Origin: JACKLD01 sp049297695
Lineage (GTDB): Bacteria > Pseudomonadota > Alphaproteobacteria > UBA2136 > UBA6156
Assembly (NCBI GenBank): GCA_049297695.1
Contig: JBAQUT010000004.1
Location: 1 to 64,000, forward strand
Direction: 5' to 3'
DNA length: 64,000 bases
Numbering within the stretch: the first letter of the stretch is position 1; every line of letters begins with the position of its first letter. The notes under the pieces are model-generated. The model saw nothing but the letters and a program-made list of their open reading frames with translations, was not told the DNA's origin and did no database searches. This document shows positions 25,562 to 34,834 of this stretch, piece after piece. The translations under genes and the position numbers were made by a program.

Positions 25562-27556
25562 ATGGCGCGGCGCAAGCAACACACCAGCATTGTGCCGCCG
25601 CAGGGCATCCCCGCCGTGGCGTTGCGGATTAACCTTGCCGAGGGCGAACACCCCAGCCAGCTTATCGCGTTTACCAGCCTGCATAATCTATCAGCTATCA
25701 ACCCCGAAGCCGAAACGCTGTTGCTGGAACTGCCCGTAGCCCCACTCACTGACGGCCACCATCATATGGAGGATGAAGGCTACAAAGCCGCCATGGGCCA
25801 AGCCGACATATGGCCCCTTGCCCCCGTGTTTGTGCGGGATGTGGCGGGCCGCGTGGTGCACACGGGATTGAATCCGCTTCCCGTGCCCCCACCGTTCCCC
25901 ATCATGCCGGAAACCTGCCAGTACGTGCCGCCGGAAACCGAAGGTTACGGCCTGTTGGATAAAACGTTTTTCACCAGCTTCCGCACGCTGGAGTGGGGTT
26001 ACGGCGAAGGCACGGTGCTCACGGGTCGCCCTACCTACACCGCCCATGCCCTGTACCCCGCCCCCCAGCTGTACCCGTACAAGCTGCGGGTGGATAGTTT
26101 CTATCAGGATGGCTTCCGCCTGCCCCAAGTGGAGCGTTTGTACGTGCAGCCCTCAAATCCCTTGGAGGCCACCAAGCACGGCGATGAGCTGATAGCCCGC
26201 TGGAACGCCCGACCCGCAGGGCAAACGTACCAAGAGTTTTACGAAGCCAACGAAGGCGACGCGTGGTTTGAAACGATGTTCCAAGCAGGCTGCACGGTAG
26301 TGCCCACGCTGGAAGCCACCAACGGCAGCTACGTGGTGGATGATGCCTACGGCTTGGTGGATGCCTGGCCAGGCTGCGTGGTAGAAGGTTTGCACGAGGT
26401 GGCGGATTACAAACCAGATGCCAGCCCTGCGGGCACCATTGTGGAGGTGCTCCAACCCGGCTACGCCACCCGTGCAGGTGTGGTGCCCGCCAAGGTAGTA
26501 GCCAGCGATGGCAGCGGGTATGTCTCCCGCGTGGGAGATGTACCCGAACCCATGCAGCCCGACCCCCAACTCCCCCACCCCCGCGTAGGCAACTTTGCAG
26601 GCGTGTGGTTGCCTACCCATCCCGGTCATTTTGAGCTTCCCGCCCTGTGGGATTGGAACGCCCAAGGTCATTTTCAGCAAATGGCTGGCCCCTTGTGGGA
26701 CCCCGTGCATTACACCTACACTAGCACCCCTCGCATCCTCAAAGCCTTCCGTAGCGTGGAGGCCAGCACCCCCCACCAAGCGCCGGTGCCGGAAGATATG
26801 CTCCCCCGCTTTCACCCCGTGTGCGGCCTTAAAACCTACGATACCTTCAACACCGCCACCGCCCGTATGCGAGGGTTGCAGGCAGGGGCTTCTCCGTTGC
26901 ATGATACATGGATTGATGCCGTGCCCTTGGGCCGCACCGTGGCCGATGTTGGTTACCATCCATTGCCCCCCGCGTTGGAGTACGAGCTAGACCCTGCGGT
27001 GTTTCCCAACCTCAGTCCACGGAACATCACCGCCGAAGCAGGCGCCAACCTTGCGCCTGTTATTACCAGCATGGTGACAGCGGAAGAAGCTGCTAAACTC
27101 ATGGTCATCCATGCCGAACCTGACCGCCGGTTCATGCTCAACCCCACAAACTTTGAAGGCGGATACGGGTTAGAACGCTTCACCCAACCCGAACCACCTA
27201 CCGAACGCCAACCCCAAGGCTGGATGATGTTGCCCGACATAACCACCAGCGATTTGATGGTGAACGTGAAGCGGTTTTTCATGAGCAAAGCGTATGTGGA
27301 TAGGTTGAAAAAACTCCACCCCACCTTGTACAAGCAGTTTTACGTGTTTCGTGAACAAGCTTTGGCGTGGCGCCGCCTGCGCCACCGGTTGGCCCGCAAG
27401 TACGTGGGGTGGTATCAACATATGTGGTGGTTTGGGCACACACCCACCCATACCGAAACACAGGTACGGGAACAGCTAGAATACCGAATGTTGGAGGCTG
27501 AACGCAGCCTTAAAGCCCAAACAGGCTTGATGGTAAGGGATTTTAAGAGGGAGTAG
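25562..27556 (+). CDS. Large Pro/Tyr/Trp-rich protein of unknown function within the secretion cluster
   Basis: The 664-residue protein starts at ATG 25562 behind GGGGAGGGGG, with a possible -10 TATACT about 30 bases upstream. It has no signal peptide or membrane helix. Residues 1-500 are rich in Pro, Tyr, Trp, His and Gly, with many short turns (PPETEGYGLLD, VWLPTHPGHFELP) and repeated Trp-Asp/Pro-Tyr pairs, suggesting an all-beta or structural protein. The last 120 residues are helical and basic (WRRLRHRLARKYVGWYQH). I recognise no family. It lies between the TraH-like and TraB genes on the same strand, so a role as a structural or effector component of the machine is possible but unproven. 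Confidence 0.7.
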   Translation: MARRKQHTSIVPPQGIPAVALRINLAEGEHPSQLIAFTSLHNLSAINPEAETLLLELPVAPLTDGHHHMEDEGYKAAMGQADIWPLAPVFVRDVAGRVVHTGLNPLPVPPPFPIMPETCQYVPPETEGYGLLDKTFFTSFRTLEWGYGEGTVLTGRPTYTAHALYPAPQLYPYKLRVDSFYQDGFRLPQVERLYVQPSNPLEATKHGDELIARWNARPAGQTYQEFYEANEGDAWFETMFQAGCTVVPTLEATNGSYVVDDAYGLVDAWPGCVVEGLHEVADYKPDASPAGTIVEVLQPGYATRAGVVPAKVVASDGSGYVSRVGDVPEPMQPDPQLPHPRVGNFAGVWLPTHPGHFELPALWDWNAQGHFQQMAGPLWDPVHYTYTSTPRILKAFRSVEASTPHQAPVPEDMLPRFHPVCGLKTYDTFNTATARMRGLQAGASPLHDTWIDAVPLGRTVADVGYHPLPPALEYELDPAVFPNLSPRNITAEAGANLAPVITSMVTAEEAAKLMVIHAEPDRRFMLNPTNFEGGYGLERFTQPEPPTERQPQGWMMLPDITTSDLMVNVKRFFMSKAYVDRLKKLHPTLYKQFYVFREQALAWRRLRHRLARKYVGWYQHMWWFGHTPTHTETQVREQLEYRMLEAERSLKAQTGLMVRDFKRE

Positions 27557-27662
27557 GCCTGCCACCCGTGCCTATTTAACCGCCACAGGCGTAGGCAGGG
27601 GCGTGGCGGGCGGTGCGTTTATCCCGTAGGATGAACTCCAAACAATGGGATAACCCTATCCA

Positions 27663-29102
27663 ATGGCCGACCCTTTACTTCCCCAACAGCCCAAAACCCC
27701 GTCTGAGGGCGGGATGAACATTGTGGAGCGTCTTCGGGAACTTCCAACTCCTGCCAAAGCCGCGTTGGGCGTGGTGGGTATGGGCGTGTTGTACTTGCTG
27801 GTGGGCGGCGGCGGTGATAATGCCGTGCAACAAGGCGCTGCCGTGAACACCACCAGCCAAGCCGCGTTGCAGCAAGATGGCCAGCCTCAAGGCGATGGCG
27901 TGTTCAGCGGAATCGAATCCGACAGGCCCGTGCTAATGCAAGGTTGGTTGGAACAAAACCGCCGTGAAATGAGCGAGCTGAAAGAAACGATTCAAACCAA
28001 GTTTGACGAAAAAGACAAAGCCTTGGCCGATGCCTTGCAAAACAACGCCGACCTGCAAGCCCAAATGCGCCAAATGATGGCCGATTTTACCGCCGAAGTA
28101 CGCAACATTCAAACCAGCAACCAGCGGGACAAGGAAATGCTGGACCAGCTGGCGGAAGAGCAACGTAAACTTCAGTTGGACGCCCCTGTGGATGGCGTAA
28201 CAGGCGTAGGCCCCGTGATGCGCACCCAAAAACGGATTGAACAAACCCCCTTGGGCGGCGGTGGAGGAGGGCAAGTGCAGGGGCAGCCCCTGTTAGCCCC
28301 TTTAGGGGCGGTGGCCGGTAGGGCCACGCAAAGCAACGGGGCTGCCATGGCCACGGTGTCGGGGGATGGTGATGGGGTAGAGCCTGTTCAAAACCTGCCC
28401 TTCGTGCCCCCTTTGGGCTTCATTAAAGGCACGCTGTTGAACGGGGTGGATGCTTTGGTGGGAGGGCAACCCACGCCGTCGTTGGTCCGTCTTTCGGGCA
28501 ACTACAAAACCGCCATGGGCACCACCGTGCAGTTGGATGGTTGCTATGCTCTGGTTGAATTTCAAGGCGAAATCTCCACCGAGCGGGCCGTGGGTAAACC
28601 CGCTCGCATGACGTGCGTGTACCCCGACCAAGGGGCGGTTACTTACAGTTTGTCGGGGTATGTGGTGGATAGCGAAGATGGCATTATCGGCATCCCCGGT
28701 ATCTTTTACGAAGGCGATGCCAGCCGCATAGCCGCCGCCATGATGGCCGACTTTGCCGCAGGCGTAAGCGCCGTGGTAAAAGACAGTCAAACCACCACCA
28801 GCGTGGATAGCGCCGGTAACGCCACCCAAAGTATTACGGGCAGCGAACTGAAGGGCGAGATTGCCGGTGGCGTGGAAAAAGCCGTGGGAAGTTTGCGTGA
28901 TTACCTGCTGCAACGCGTAACCCGCGTGTTGCCGTTTGTGCGGCTGGATGCTACCCGCCAAGTGCACCTTGTGTTCCTTTCAGGCACCGAATTGCGGGCC
29001 GAAGGTTCCCCTTGGACCTTGCTGTTTGATGCCGAAGCGGCTGACCAAGCCCGTGCTGGCGCTGCGGCCCAAACACCATCTAACGAGAACAACGGAGGCT
29101 AA
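27663..29102 (+). CDS. traB: TraB-like type IV secretion protein (VirB10/TrbI superfamily)
   Basis: The 479-residue product has a short cytoplasmic N-terminus and a membrane helix at about residues 35-48 (ALGVVGMGVLYLLVGGG). A coiled coil follows at about 95-175 (ELKETIQTKFDEKDKALADA), then a Pro/Gly/Gln-rich linker and a C-terminal beta-barrel domain (about 245-440). The barrel part has the features of TraB/VirB10: FIKGTLLNGVDALVGG, MGTTVQLDGCYALVEF and GYVVDSEDGIIGIPG. It spans both membranes and links the inner-membrane ring with TraK and TraV. ATG 27714 behind GAGGGCGGG is an alternative start that would keep the helix. traV and traC follow as in F-type operons. Confidence 0.85.
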   Translation: MADPLLPQQPKTPSEGGMNIVERLRELPTPAKAALGVVGMGVLYLLVGGGGDNAVQQGAAVNTTSQAALQQDGQPQGDGVFSGIESDRPVLMQGWLEQNRREMSELKETIQTKFDEKDKALADALQNNADLQAQMRQMMADFTAEVRNIQTSNQRDKEMLDQLAEEQRKLQLDAPVDGVTGVGPVMRTQKRIEQTPLGGGGGGQVQGQPLLAPLGAVAGRATQSNGAAMATVSGDGDGVEPVQNLPFVPPLGFIKGTLLNGVDALVGGQPTPSLVRLSGNYKTAMGTTVQLDGCYALVEFQGEISTERAVGKPARMTCVYPDQGAVTYSLSGYVVDSEDGIIGIPGIFYEGDASRIAAAMMADFAAGVSAVVKDSQTTTSVDSAGNATQSITGSELKGEIAGGVEKAVGSLRDYLLQRVTRVLPFVRLDATRQVHLVFLSGTELRAEGSPWTLLFDAEAADQARAGAAAQTPSNENNGG

Positions 29103-29105
29103 CCC

Positions 29106-29552
29106 ATGAAACGTACCCTGATGCTCGGCACCTTGGTAGCCTTGGCTGGCTGCAAATACTATGGCAGCGCCCTACCGCCCGAATACCCCATGAGCATGGA
29201 CGATGCCGCCAGCGTGGCCAGCGACATGGGCGCTGGTAGTGGTGGTGTGCAACGCTCGGTTATCAAACAAGGCGTGCGCCCCCGCATGGAGCGCCCCAGC
29301 TATTTGCCGGAAAAAGAACTGGCCATCGTAGCCCCGCCCAAAACCTTGCTGGTATGGACCTACCCCCACGTGACGGACGACAACACCCGCGTGTTTGGTA
29401 ACTGGAGCACAATTTTCCTGACCGACCGTTACGAATGGGTACGCCCCGGCAACGAAGTTGGTATGGCCGAAGACGATGCCGGAACCGATGCTGGCCGCCC
29501 CAACCTTGGCTCCAGCAAAGAAGCTGAAAGGATTATGCCCGTTAAAAAGTAA
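29106..29552 (+). CDS. traV: TraV-like outer-membrane lipoprotein
   Basis: The 148-residue product has a lipoprotein signal (TLVALAGC, Cys16) and follows TraB by three bases behind a GGAGG site. Residues 53-61 are IKQGVRPRM, followed by a Pro/Glu-rich stretch; almost the same segment (IPKGIRPRM, then the same Pro/Glu pattern) occurs in the GspC-like protein at 32766. The middle has strands KTLLVWTYPHV and WSTIFLTDRYEWV. In F systems the lipoprotein TraV sits in the outer-membrane ring with TraK and TraB. Lipobox, size and place between traB and traC support this, though the sequence itself is divergent and lacks the usual TraV cysteines. Confidence 0.6.
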   Translation: MKRTLMLGTLVALAGCKYYGSALPPEYPMSMDDAASVASDMGAGSGGVQRSVIKQGVRPRMERPSYLPEKELAIVAPPKTLLVWTYPHVTDDNTRVFGNWSTIFLTDRYEWVRPGNEVGMAEDDAGTDAGRPNLGSSKEAERIMPVKK

Positions 29553-29589
29553 ACATGCCCGTTTGGTTTGAACAAAAACAAAGAACATC

Positions 29590-32184
29590 ATGGCCAAAAA
29601 CAAGTACACGCCCCCGCGCCCCAACCAGATAGGTGAGCAGCTGCCGTACTTTGAGTTTAACGATGACCCGAAATCCTCCTTGTATCGCGCCCACCTGTTG
29701 AAAGACGGCGGCCTCGGCATGTGCTGGAAGTGCCCTGTGCCCGCCAGTTACTCGTACGACAATGGCCACATGCAAACCATCAACGAGTGGCGCACGTTTT
29801 TAGAAAGTTTGCCTCAAGGGTACGAGGCCCAAATGGTTATTACCAGCCATAACAACCTTACCCGCCCTATGCAGGGGTATCTGGCCAGCTCGCCGGATAT
29901 GCCCCGCGCCCAAATGCTCCGCCAATCCCGCGCCGAAAAAATCATTGATGCCGGCCAACGGGGTTATGCGGTCAGCGAGCGGGGCTACACCCGCTTGCGG
30001 GAAACTTATTGCGTCATTACGCTTCGTAGCCCCGAGCAATCCAACAAATTAGGGTTTCTCTCTACGCTGATAGATGCCTTGTTCCAAGCCGTGAACATGG
30101 TGTTCCAAACGTTCCAGCTAGACCTCAGCAAATACGCAGGCCATTTGATTGACGACTTGGTGAACAGTAACTTGGCCGAGTTCCGGGAAGCCGTGATGTC
30201 AGCCGAAAACAACCTGTCGGATATGTTCGAGCTGCACCGCATGGATTTGTCCGAACTGAAAGAGCATTACTGGACGGCCTATTGCCCCAGCTACCGCGAC
30301 CCATCCCAACGCCCCGTGATTGACCCGTTGATGGATTTCAGCAGCCAAGTGGTGCCCTTGCCGCTGGAAAACCATTACCATATTGTAAAACTGGGCGAAG
30401 ATTACCACGGCACCATCATGATGGCCATGATGCCCGACAGCGTGATGCCCGATTTTCTGGGCTCCATCCGCCGTACGCTGGTGGGCCAAACCACGGTGTT
30501 TATGAACTACAGCGCCGCCAACCAAACGCTGGAAAAAATCCAACTTACCCTCTCCGCGGCCCTCCGCAAACGCGTGGCATCGGCCTTCAACAAGGAAGAG
30601 GCGGAAGCCTTTGCCGATGAAGCTACCCAAACCAAAACCCGTCTTTTTTCGGGCCGTAAAATCGTTTACACCATGTTGGGTGTTATCGTGCACGGCAAAT
30701 CGGTGGAAGCGGTGGAAGACGACCTGTTGAAACTCAATTCGGTGCTGAAAAAACTCTCCGTGGTGCCAGATGTGGAAAAAGCCATGGCCTTGCAAGCGTT
30801 GAGTTACTCGTGGCCCTTGGCATGGCGGAAAGATTATTCCGGCCCCTTTGCCCGTACCCGTCGTGTGCTGAGTGACGATGTGGCCGATTTGGTGCCTATC
30901 CACGGCCACTGGGGCGGCCACGGCCAACCCTACACGCGGCAAGAGAAAAACAAACCCCAAGCGGTGTACGTCAACCGCGATGGTGAGATTACGTTTTTTG
31001 ACCACACCAGCAACGATTTCATGAACTGGCACTACGCCATTACAGGTACGTCTGGTTCGGGTAAAAGCTTTGCGGTGGTGGATCTCACCCTCCAGCTGTT
31101 TGCCGCGGGGATTGATAAACAATACCTGATGACGATTAAAGACGATTACGACCGCTTTGCCGAAACCATGGGTAAACTGATTATCGTAGACCTCGACCGC
31201 AAAGACGTGTGCATTAACCCTTTTACGGGCGAGATGAACAAAAACCGCCTCCAGCAATGGAGCACGGCGCTGGAGCTGATGATTGCCAAAGGCGATTTCG
31301 CCATCAACCGCGTGGAACAACGCCTGATTGAGCAAGTGGTGCAGTACGCGTACGATATCGTGCCCGCCGACGACGTGCTGCGCCCTACGTGGATCCAGCA
31401 AGCGTTCCAAAAATTCCCCTACGCCGACGAAGCCAGCCGCGAAGCGGGCATGGCCATGAGCCGCGAGATTGGCAGTTATTGCGAAAACGGTATTTACGGC
31501 CACATGTTTGATGGTAGGCCCAGCTTTACCGACAAAGACAAAATGGTGGTGTTCAACCTGCAAAACGTGCTGAACGAAAAAATATCCGATGTGATCATCA
31601 ACGCCATTTTCACCATGCTGGACAACGTGATGTACAGCGGCGACCGAGGCGAAAAGAAGCACCTGCTGGTGGACGAAATGGTGAGCATGATCGCCAGCAA
31701 AGGCGGCCAAGCCGTGGCCAACCAACTAAAGCGCGCCTTCCGCACCTATCGCTCACTCAACTGCATGTGCGGCATTGCCAGCCAAAACGAGGAAGACCTG
31801 ACCACCGAAGTGGGCCAAGCCATCATCGGGAACATCACCAAGCGGATTGTGCTGAAACCCCGCCGCGAAATGATACCCTTGCTGATGCAAAGTTTGCACT
31901 TAAAAAGCGAGCGCCACAGTGGCAACATAGCAAGCCTGGATACCCGCCCCGGCTACTACTCGGAATTTTACCTGATGAGCCCCCACGGCGAGGTGGTGTG
32001 CCGCCTGATTCCCGACAGGCTCACCTACGCGCTGGCCACCACCACACCGGATGACGTGGCGGAAATCCGCCGCATCCGTGAAGATGTGAATGGCGACTGG
32101 TGGGCCGCCACGGTGGAATTTGCCCGCCGTTACCCCCATGGCGTGCGCGCTGCCCGCGCCGCAGCCGCCACTATCCGCCGTTAA
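29590..32184 (+). CDS. traC: TraC/VirB4-family secretion ATPase
   Basis: The 864-residue product is the conserved energiser of type IV secretion systems. The N-terminal half (about 1-440) is the VirB4/TraC domain, and the C-terminal half is a RecA-like ATPase. Walker A is GTSGSGKS (486-493, Lys492), and Walker B is LLVDEM with Asp695 and Glu696. NIASLDTRPGYYSEFYL near the end is typical of the TraC subgroup. Length is as expected for F TraC (about 875). It is the strongest single marker that this locus holds an F-type secretion system. The next gene is only 54 bases away but has its own promoter-like sequence. Confidence 0.92.
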   Translation: MAKNKYTPPRPNQIGEQLPYFEFNDDPKSSLYRAHLLKDGGLGMCWKCPVPASYSYDNGHMQTINEWRTFLESLPQGYEAQMVITSHNNLTRPMQGYLASSPDMPRAQMLRQSRAEKIIDAGQRGYAVSERGYTRLRETYCVITLRSPEQSNKLGFLSTLIDALFQAVNMVFQTFQLDLSKYAGHLIDDLVNSNLAEFREAVMSAENNLSDMFELHRMDLSELKEHYWTAYCPSYRDPSQRPVIDPLMDFSSQVVPLPLENHYHIVKLGEDYHGTIMMAMMPDSVMPDFLGSIRRTLVGQTTVFMNYSAANQTLEKIQLTLSAALRKRVASAFNKEEAEAFADEATQTKTRLFSGRKIVYTMLGVIVHGKSVEAVEDDLLKLNSVLKKLSVVPDVEKAMALQALSYSWPLAWRKDYSGPFARTRRVLSDDVADLVPIHGHWGGHGQPYTRQEKNKPQAVYVNRDGEITFFDHTSNDFMNWHYAITGTSGSGKSFAVVDLTLQLFAAGIDKQYLMTIKDDYDRFAETMGKLIIVDLDRKDVCINPFTGEMNKNRLQQWSTALELMIAKGDFAINRVEQRLIEQVVQYAYDIVPADDVLRPTWIQQAFQKFPYADEASREAGMAMSREIGSYCENGIYGHMFDGRPSFTDKDKMVVFNLQNVLNEKISDVIINAIFTMLDNVMYSGDRGEKKHLLVDEMVSMIASKGGQAVANQLKRAFRTYRSLNCMCGIASQNEEDLTTEVGQAIIGNITKRIVLKPRREMIPLLMQSLHLKSERHSGNIASLDTRPGYYSEFYLMSPHGEVVCRLIPDRLTYALATTTPDDVAEIRRIREDVNGDWWAATVEFARRYPHGVRAARAAAATIRR

Positions 32185-32204
32185 AAATGGAAGAAGGGAA
32201 AGCC

Positions 32205-32233
32205 TTGACATTGCAGGATGTAGGGTATACATA
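32205..32233 (+). promoter_or_regulatory. Sigma-70-like promoter just before the 32239 gene
   Basis: A perfect -35 hexamer TTGACA (32205-32210) is followed by GTATACATATAG, within which TATACA lies at 15 bases and TACATA at 17 bases. Transcription would begin within a few bases of ATG 32239, so the message would be leaderless or nearly so. Confidence 0.5.
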
Positions 32234-32238
32234 TAGGT

Positions 32239-32661
32239 ATGAAAACACCTTTTGCCCCCACCTTGGCCTTCATGGCAACAATGGCTGCTGGTTCAGCGTT
32301 GGCCGAACCCCATGCTCAGTGCATAGAAGGTCTTCGTACCGTGCGTGATGCTGAGAAACAGGCATCAGATCGATATAGTCGTTCATCGACGGCATTTATA
32401 CAAAAGTTACAAGCAGGTACAACTCAAGGTATTCGCCGCGAATATACACCTGAAGAACGGAATCTTTTTAATCAACAACTTGCAGATGCTGAAGCGTCAA
32501 TAAGAGCAAGAGATACTGTAAAAACAGCTGAGGAAAAATGTGAAGCCATTCGTGCTAAAGAACGCGAAGCCCGCAGACCCAAACCCCAACCCATAGTACC
32601 TGGCCAATGTGATTTTGTTGAGTTGATGTTTGGCGGTAAAAAAGACGGCCAGTGCAAATAG
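32239..32661 (+). CDS. Small secreted protein of unknown function
   Basis: The 140-residue product has a signal peptide (MATMAAGSALA|EPH) and a helical, charged middle (residues 35-110) with Glu/Arg/Ala pattern. The C-terminal part is Pro/Lys-rich with CDFVELMFGGKKDGQCK at the end. Four cysteines in the mature part could form two disulfides. It is AT-richer than its neighbours. No clear ribosome site is present, which fits the promoter placed right at the start codon. I do not recognise the family; it may be a periplasmic accessory of the secretion system. Confidence 0.6.
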   Translation: MKTPFAPTLAFMATMAAGSALAEPHAQCIEGLRTVRDAEKQASDRYSRSSTAFIQKLQAGTTQGIRREYTPEERNLFNQQLADAEASIRARDTVKTAEEKCEAIRAKEREARRPKPQPIVPGQCDFVELMFGGKKDGQCK

Positions 32662-32765
32662 TCAATCTGCCCCGTAAATAGCCAACGATACACACCTAAA
32701 AGTAGGCACATCCTTTGCACGTGCCCAGCATTGGCGCTAACATAGCGTCAAGGCAAGGTGTAGGC

Positions 32766-34796
32766 ATGGTATTAAAACGTAAACTCCCATCGCGGGTGCA
32801 GTCGGAACAGTCGGCGCCTGCGGTGATGCCGCCTGCCGCGCCCAGCACCCAAGCCGTATCTCTCCCCGACGATACCGCCCCCGTGTTTGCCCCTGAAGCC
32901 AACCTTACCTTTGCCGAAACGGATGATGCAGCGTTGTCAGGTACCGATGAACCCTCTAACACGGCATATGTTTCAAATCCTGATACCTTGGCACCGAGCA
33001 TCCAAGAATCTCTCGAACCCTCGTTTCCCACCGAAAACAGCCTGAAGCGCAAAATGCGCGCCAAAACCCCGCGCAGCTTCAGCAGCACGGTGCCGGATGT
33101 TGCTGCCGCCCCCGCTGCCCCCACCATGGCGGCCAACATCCCCCAAACCAACGTGGACTTTGAACATGTGGGCCAGCGATTGGCCCAAATGGGCGCCGTG
33201 GCCGCCACACACGATTCCCTCACTCAAGCCGCCGCCCCCGCCGCGGCCGAGGCCGCAACCCCTGTACCACCGCCCGCCGTGCCGGATATGGACGCTTTGG
33301 TCGCCATGGTGCCCGAATCCAAACCCGCCGCCAAAACCCCTCAGCCCGACTGGCTGGCCGAACTGACCAAAGAGCTGGAAGCCGCCATGCCGAAAGAGCG
33401 GGATGCCAAGCGCGACCGCTTGGGCCTGCCGCCGCCGCCCACGTTGCCCAGCAATCTGTTGAGTGGTTTGGTGGTGGATGACGGCCCTGGTGCGACCCCA
33501 CCTGAACCCGCGAAACCCGAGCCTATGGGTGCTTCCCAATCCGATGTGCCATGGGCCGCCCCTGCCGTACCAAAAGATGGTTGGAGCTTAGATTTGCCAG
33601 CGGATAAAGAGGCCTCAGCCTTGCCGCCCAGCCCTTCTCAGCCTGCCGATATCTATGCCAATGTGGGACAAGCGGAAAGCGCGCCACCATGGCAAAAAAG
33701 CGGTCTTGGCCCTGCCGAGCTTCCAGGCTCCCGCGCTGCCATGCCCATGGCCCCCCAAGGTACGCCCATGCTGAAAATGGGGATGACCGCCGCCATTTTG
33801 CTGGCCGTTGTGGCGGGTGGATGGTGGGCCATCAGTCGGGGCGATAAAACACAAGAACAACTGGCCCGTCTTACAGGTAGTCTGCGTGAAGTAACTGAAA
33901 AACTCCCTACCGATGGCACCACGGGCCTGCAACCCGAACAAACTATTGCCAGCAACCCCAACCTGTTGCCACCACCAGACGCTACGGCCGAGGCCAACAA
34001 ATCCATCATTGATTTTGCCGATGTGCCCAACGCCCAAGCCAACCAACCGATTGTGGCGGATGGTACGGAACAAGTGCCCGAAGATATCGGGTTTGTGGCC
34101 AGCCTGCAAAAAGCCATTGCCGAGAAAAAAGCCGAGCGTTTGGAAACAACCCCGAATGGCGAACAAATCCCCACCACAGGCAATGCCGCGCTGGATAAAA
34201 CCATCCGCAACAACGCCCTGAAAGCCCAGCTGGATGCCGAGCTTGCCGCCTATCGTAAAGCCTTGGTGGAAGCCAGCAGCGTGGCCGAAGCCCCCCGCCC
34301 AGGTGAGTTTTTGGGTGGCCAAACCCAGCCAGCCAAGCCCTACATGAATGCCGCCGAAACGGCCGCTGCCGAACCAGCTACCGACAGCGAAGGCGCGCTG
34401 CTGCCACCACCCGCCCCCCAAACGGCCAGTCGGGATTCTGTGCCCGCCGCCGCCAGCTACGGCAACAACCCCAACAACTTGCCCATACTGCCTGAGCCTA
34501 CCACCGAAACCGCCAAGGTACGGACACTGGCCGATTTCGACGTGGCCATGTTTGAGCCCGAACAGGAGAAAGTGCGCATCCCCAAAGGTATCCGCCCCCG
34601 CATGAGTACGTCCGACTTCCCCGAAATGGAAGTGCTCTCCCTTGTGCCCAACAAAGGCCTGGTGGCCTATAAAAACGGCACCGAAGGTGTGTTGTTGATT
34701 GGTGAAACCGTGGATGGCTGGCAACTGGTGCAAGTGGGTGCCGATTCCGCCGAATTTAAAAACGGAGGCCGCAGTTATTACGTCTCTGCCGACTAA
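32766..34796 (+). CDS. Pro/Ala-rich bitopic membrane protein with GspC/PilP-like C-terminal domain
   Basis: I use ATG 32766 (AAGGTG just upstream), giving 676 residues; the longer frame begins at TTG. The cytoplasmic part (1-335) is Pro/Ala/Asp-rich and probably disordered. One membrane helix lies at about 339-358 (MTAAILLAVVAGGWWAI). A long periplasmic Pro/Ala-rich linker follows. From about 605 comes IPKGIRPRM, shared with the TraV-like lipoprotein, and then a domain with LVAYKNGTEGVLLIGE and GWQLVQVGADSAEFKNGG, which resembles the homology region of GspC/PilP. The layout is that of an inner-membrane protein reaching across the periplasm to an outer-membrane ring or secretin. Confidence 0.55.
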   Translation: MVLKRKLPSRVQSEQSAPAVMPPAAPSTQAVSLPDDTAPVFAPEANLTFAETDDAALSGTDEPSNTAYVSNPDTLAPSIQESLEPSFPTENSLKRKMRAKTPRSFSSTVPDVAAAPAAPTMAANIPQTNVDFEHVGQRLAQMGAVAATHDSLTQAAAPAAAEAATPVPPPAVPDMDALVAMVPESKPAAKTPQPDWLAELTKELEAAMPKERDAKRDRLGLPPPPTLPSNLLSGLVVDDGPGATPPEPAKPEPMGASQSDVPWAAPAVPKDGWSLDLPADKEASALPPSPSQPADIYANVGQAESAPPWQKSGLGPAELPGSRAAMPMAPQGTPMLKMGMTAAILLAVVAGGWWAISRGDKTQEQLARLTGSLREVTEKLPTDGTTGLQPEQTIASNPNLLPPPDATAEANKSIIDFADVPNAQANQPIVADGTEQVPEDIGFVASLQKAIAEKKAERLETTPNGEQIPTTGNAALDKTIRNNALKAQLDAELAAYRKALVEASSVAEAPRPGEFLGGQTQPAKPYMNAAETAAAEPATDSEGALLPPPAPQTASRDSVPAAASYGNNPNNLPILPEPTTETAKVRTLADFDVAMFEPEQEKVRIPKGIRPRMSTSDFPEMEVLSLVPNKGLVAYKNGTEGVLLIGETVDGWQLVQVGADSAEFKNGGRSYYVSAD

Positions 34797-34834
34797 AACC
34801 CTAACTTTGATCAACCTGAGCGTCAGCAACCCTT

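Noticed and set aside
30199..31725. 508-codon open frame on the minus strand inside traC
   Set aside because: It is antisense to a clear VirB4/TraC ATPase, is very rich in His/Gln/Val as shadow frames are here, and has no recognisable domain.
33615..34829. 404-codon minus-strand frame opposite the GspC-like gene
   Set aside because: The Gly/His/Phe-rich translation is typical of a shadow. The + strand gene has a ribosome site, a membrane helix and a conserved C-terminal domain.
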